Part shown: positions 4,566 to 5,373 of the stretch, in pieces | How positions within the stretch are numbered: the first letter of the stretch is position 1 | Layout: every line of letters begins with the position of its first letter | NCBI GenBank assembly: GCA_021852245.1 | Contig: JAJZNY010000005.1 | Location: 1-5,373, forward strand | Direction of reading: 5' to 3' | Length of the DNA stretch: 5,373 nucleotides | Source of the DNA: Planctomycetota bacterium | GTDB lineage: Bacteria > Planctomycetota > Phycisphaerae > WQYP01 | Position numbers and translations under genes: made by a program | Notes under the pieces: generated by a model | The model's database searches: none | Told to the model about the DNA's origin: nothing | The model's input: only the letters and a program-made list of their open reading frames with translations

Positions 4566-5373
4566 TGTGTCGATACGGCTCGGACGGTCGCACGATGGTT
4601 GATGGAAAGTGGGCATGGTGCACCGAATCGGGAAAGTGCTGTGTCTCCAGGCACAGGCCGCCATGTTTCAGGTATCGTCCTCCGATGCCGCTGACACTGC
4701 CGTCAAGAAAATTACCGGTGTAAAGCTGCATGCCCGGCTGCGTGGTGCAGACACGCAGCGTCCGATGACTTTTCGGATCACGCACCGTTGCGGCAAGGCG
4801 CAGGCCGTGGGAATCCGTTTCGCTGGTTAATACATAATTATGGTCATATCCCGGCGAAACCGCGGCGATTTCCCGCCCGACCGCCCGGCTGGTGCGAAAA
4901 TCCAGCGGCGTATCAGCAACCGAACGTATCTCGCCGGTGGGAATCAGGGTGGCATCCGTGGGCGTGTAAAAATCGGCGCCAATCGTGAGTTCATGTCCAA
5001 GAATATCCATCGAACCGGCGCCGCTCAGGTTGAAATAGGTGTGATTGGTGAGGTTGATGGGGGTCGGGGCATCTACAGCGGCAAGCATCTCCAGACGGAT
5101 AACACCCTGTTCGTCCAGCGTGTAAATGGCACTGAATTCCGCCGATGCCGGAAATCCTCCTTCGCCGGCCGGACTACGGTATGAGAATTCAACTCCCATC
5201 CGCCCGCCCGTCTCAATTGGCTTGGCCTGCCACAGTTTCAGGCCGAGGCCTGCACTGCCGCCATGGAGACAATGGGGGCCGTTGTTGGCTTCCAGTCGGT
5301 AGGTTTTCCCGGAAAGTTTGAATTGGGCGTGCGCAATACGATTGGCGACACGTCCAACCATGCAGCCAAAATG
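4537..5373 (-). CDS. galM: Aldose 1-epimerase (mutarotase), 5' end beyond window
   Basis: The family interconverts alpha and beta anomers of aldoses such as galactose and glucose, feeding the Leloir pathway. The visible 278 codons run off the right edge; the frame stays open upstream of an internal Met (ATG 5361-5359), reading HFGC before MVGRVANRIA, the conserved GR-x-ANRI segment. About 60-70 N-terminal residues are therefore missing from a usual length near 345. Counting from that Met: LHGG (32-35) holds the first catalytic-site His, NHTYFNL (106-112) the second (H107), YDHNYVL (172-178) the substrate Asp, and CLETQHFPDS (237-246) the catalytic base Glu239. All active-site residues expected of GalM are present. 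No signal peptide can be judged because the start is absent. It converges on dnaA, and its last 29 bp, including the TAG stop, lie inside the dnaA frame. Confidence 0.95.
   Translation of the reverse strand, partial: HFGCMVGRVANRIAHAQFKLSGKTYRLEANNGPHCLHGGSAGLGLKLWQAKPIETGGRMGVEFSYRSPAGEGGFPASAEFSAIYTLDEQGVIRLEMLAAVDAPTPINLTNHTYFNLSGAGSMDILGHELTIGADFYTPTDATLIPTGEIRSVADTPLDFRTSRAVGREIAAVSPGYDHNYVLTSETDSHGLRLAATVRDPKSHRTLRVCTTQPGMQLYTGNFLDGSVSGIGGRYLKHGGLCLETQHFPDSVHHAHFPSTIVRPSEPYRHIIEYHLGCD

Noticed and set aside
1..5373. CRISPR array, tRNA, transposon ends or toxin-antitoxin pair
   Set aside because: No spaced direct repeats, cloverleaf, terminal inverted repeats with transposase, or small gene pair was seen.

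Overview
The window carries five protein-coding genes in the order argF (partial) < argB < | > GNAT acetyltransferase > dnaA > < galM (partial). No rRNA, tRNA, mobile element or CRISPR array was seen. The host is a bacterium with moderately GC-rich DNA. Several traits lean towards the Planctomycetota: SLRTR instead of STRTR in ArgF, SDTHGI in ArgB, a two-part GNAT protein, and a dnaA gene without dnaN beside it. This is from memory of those families, with no search behind it, so the phylum is a moderate-to-low confidence inference. Three of the four visible gene starts are non-ATG (TTG, TTG, GTG), and two of these are preceded by near-ideal Shine-Dalgarno sequences.

Left part (1-1378, minus strand): acetylglutamate kinase (argB) runs directly into ornithine carbamoyltransferase (argF) with no intergenic space, so the two form an arginine-biosynthesis operon. 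argD, which sits between them in many bacteria, is not there. The ArgB N-terminal helix and C-terminal signature are those of the arginine-feedback-inhibited type.

Divergent control region (1379-1526): a sigma-70-like promoter for argB can be read on the minus strand (TTGAAA, 17 bp, TATTCT). Its -35 box lies inside a near-perfect palindrome, CCCGCATTTCAAATGCCGG, which is a candidate operator. The gene on the other side is a 318-residue GNAT-family protein of unknown substrate, starting at a TTG with a textbook GGAGG.

Central gap (2484-3038, about 555 bp): the left 220 bp are AT-richer and hold one exact DnaA box (TTATTCACA), two 7-of-9 boxes and a 13-bp palindrome touching the exact box. With dnaA just downstream this is a candidate replication origin. 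The rest is GC-rich with short inverted repeats and no convincing gene.

Right part: dnaA (508 aa) has an intact AAA+ core but unusual residues in the DNA-recognition helix of domain IV and in sensor I. It is either a diverged initiator or a DnaA paralogue. Its 3' end overlaps by 29 bp the convergent 3' end of an aldose 1-epimerase gene (galM), whose 5' end lies beyond the window.
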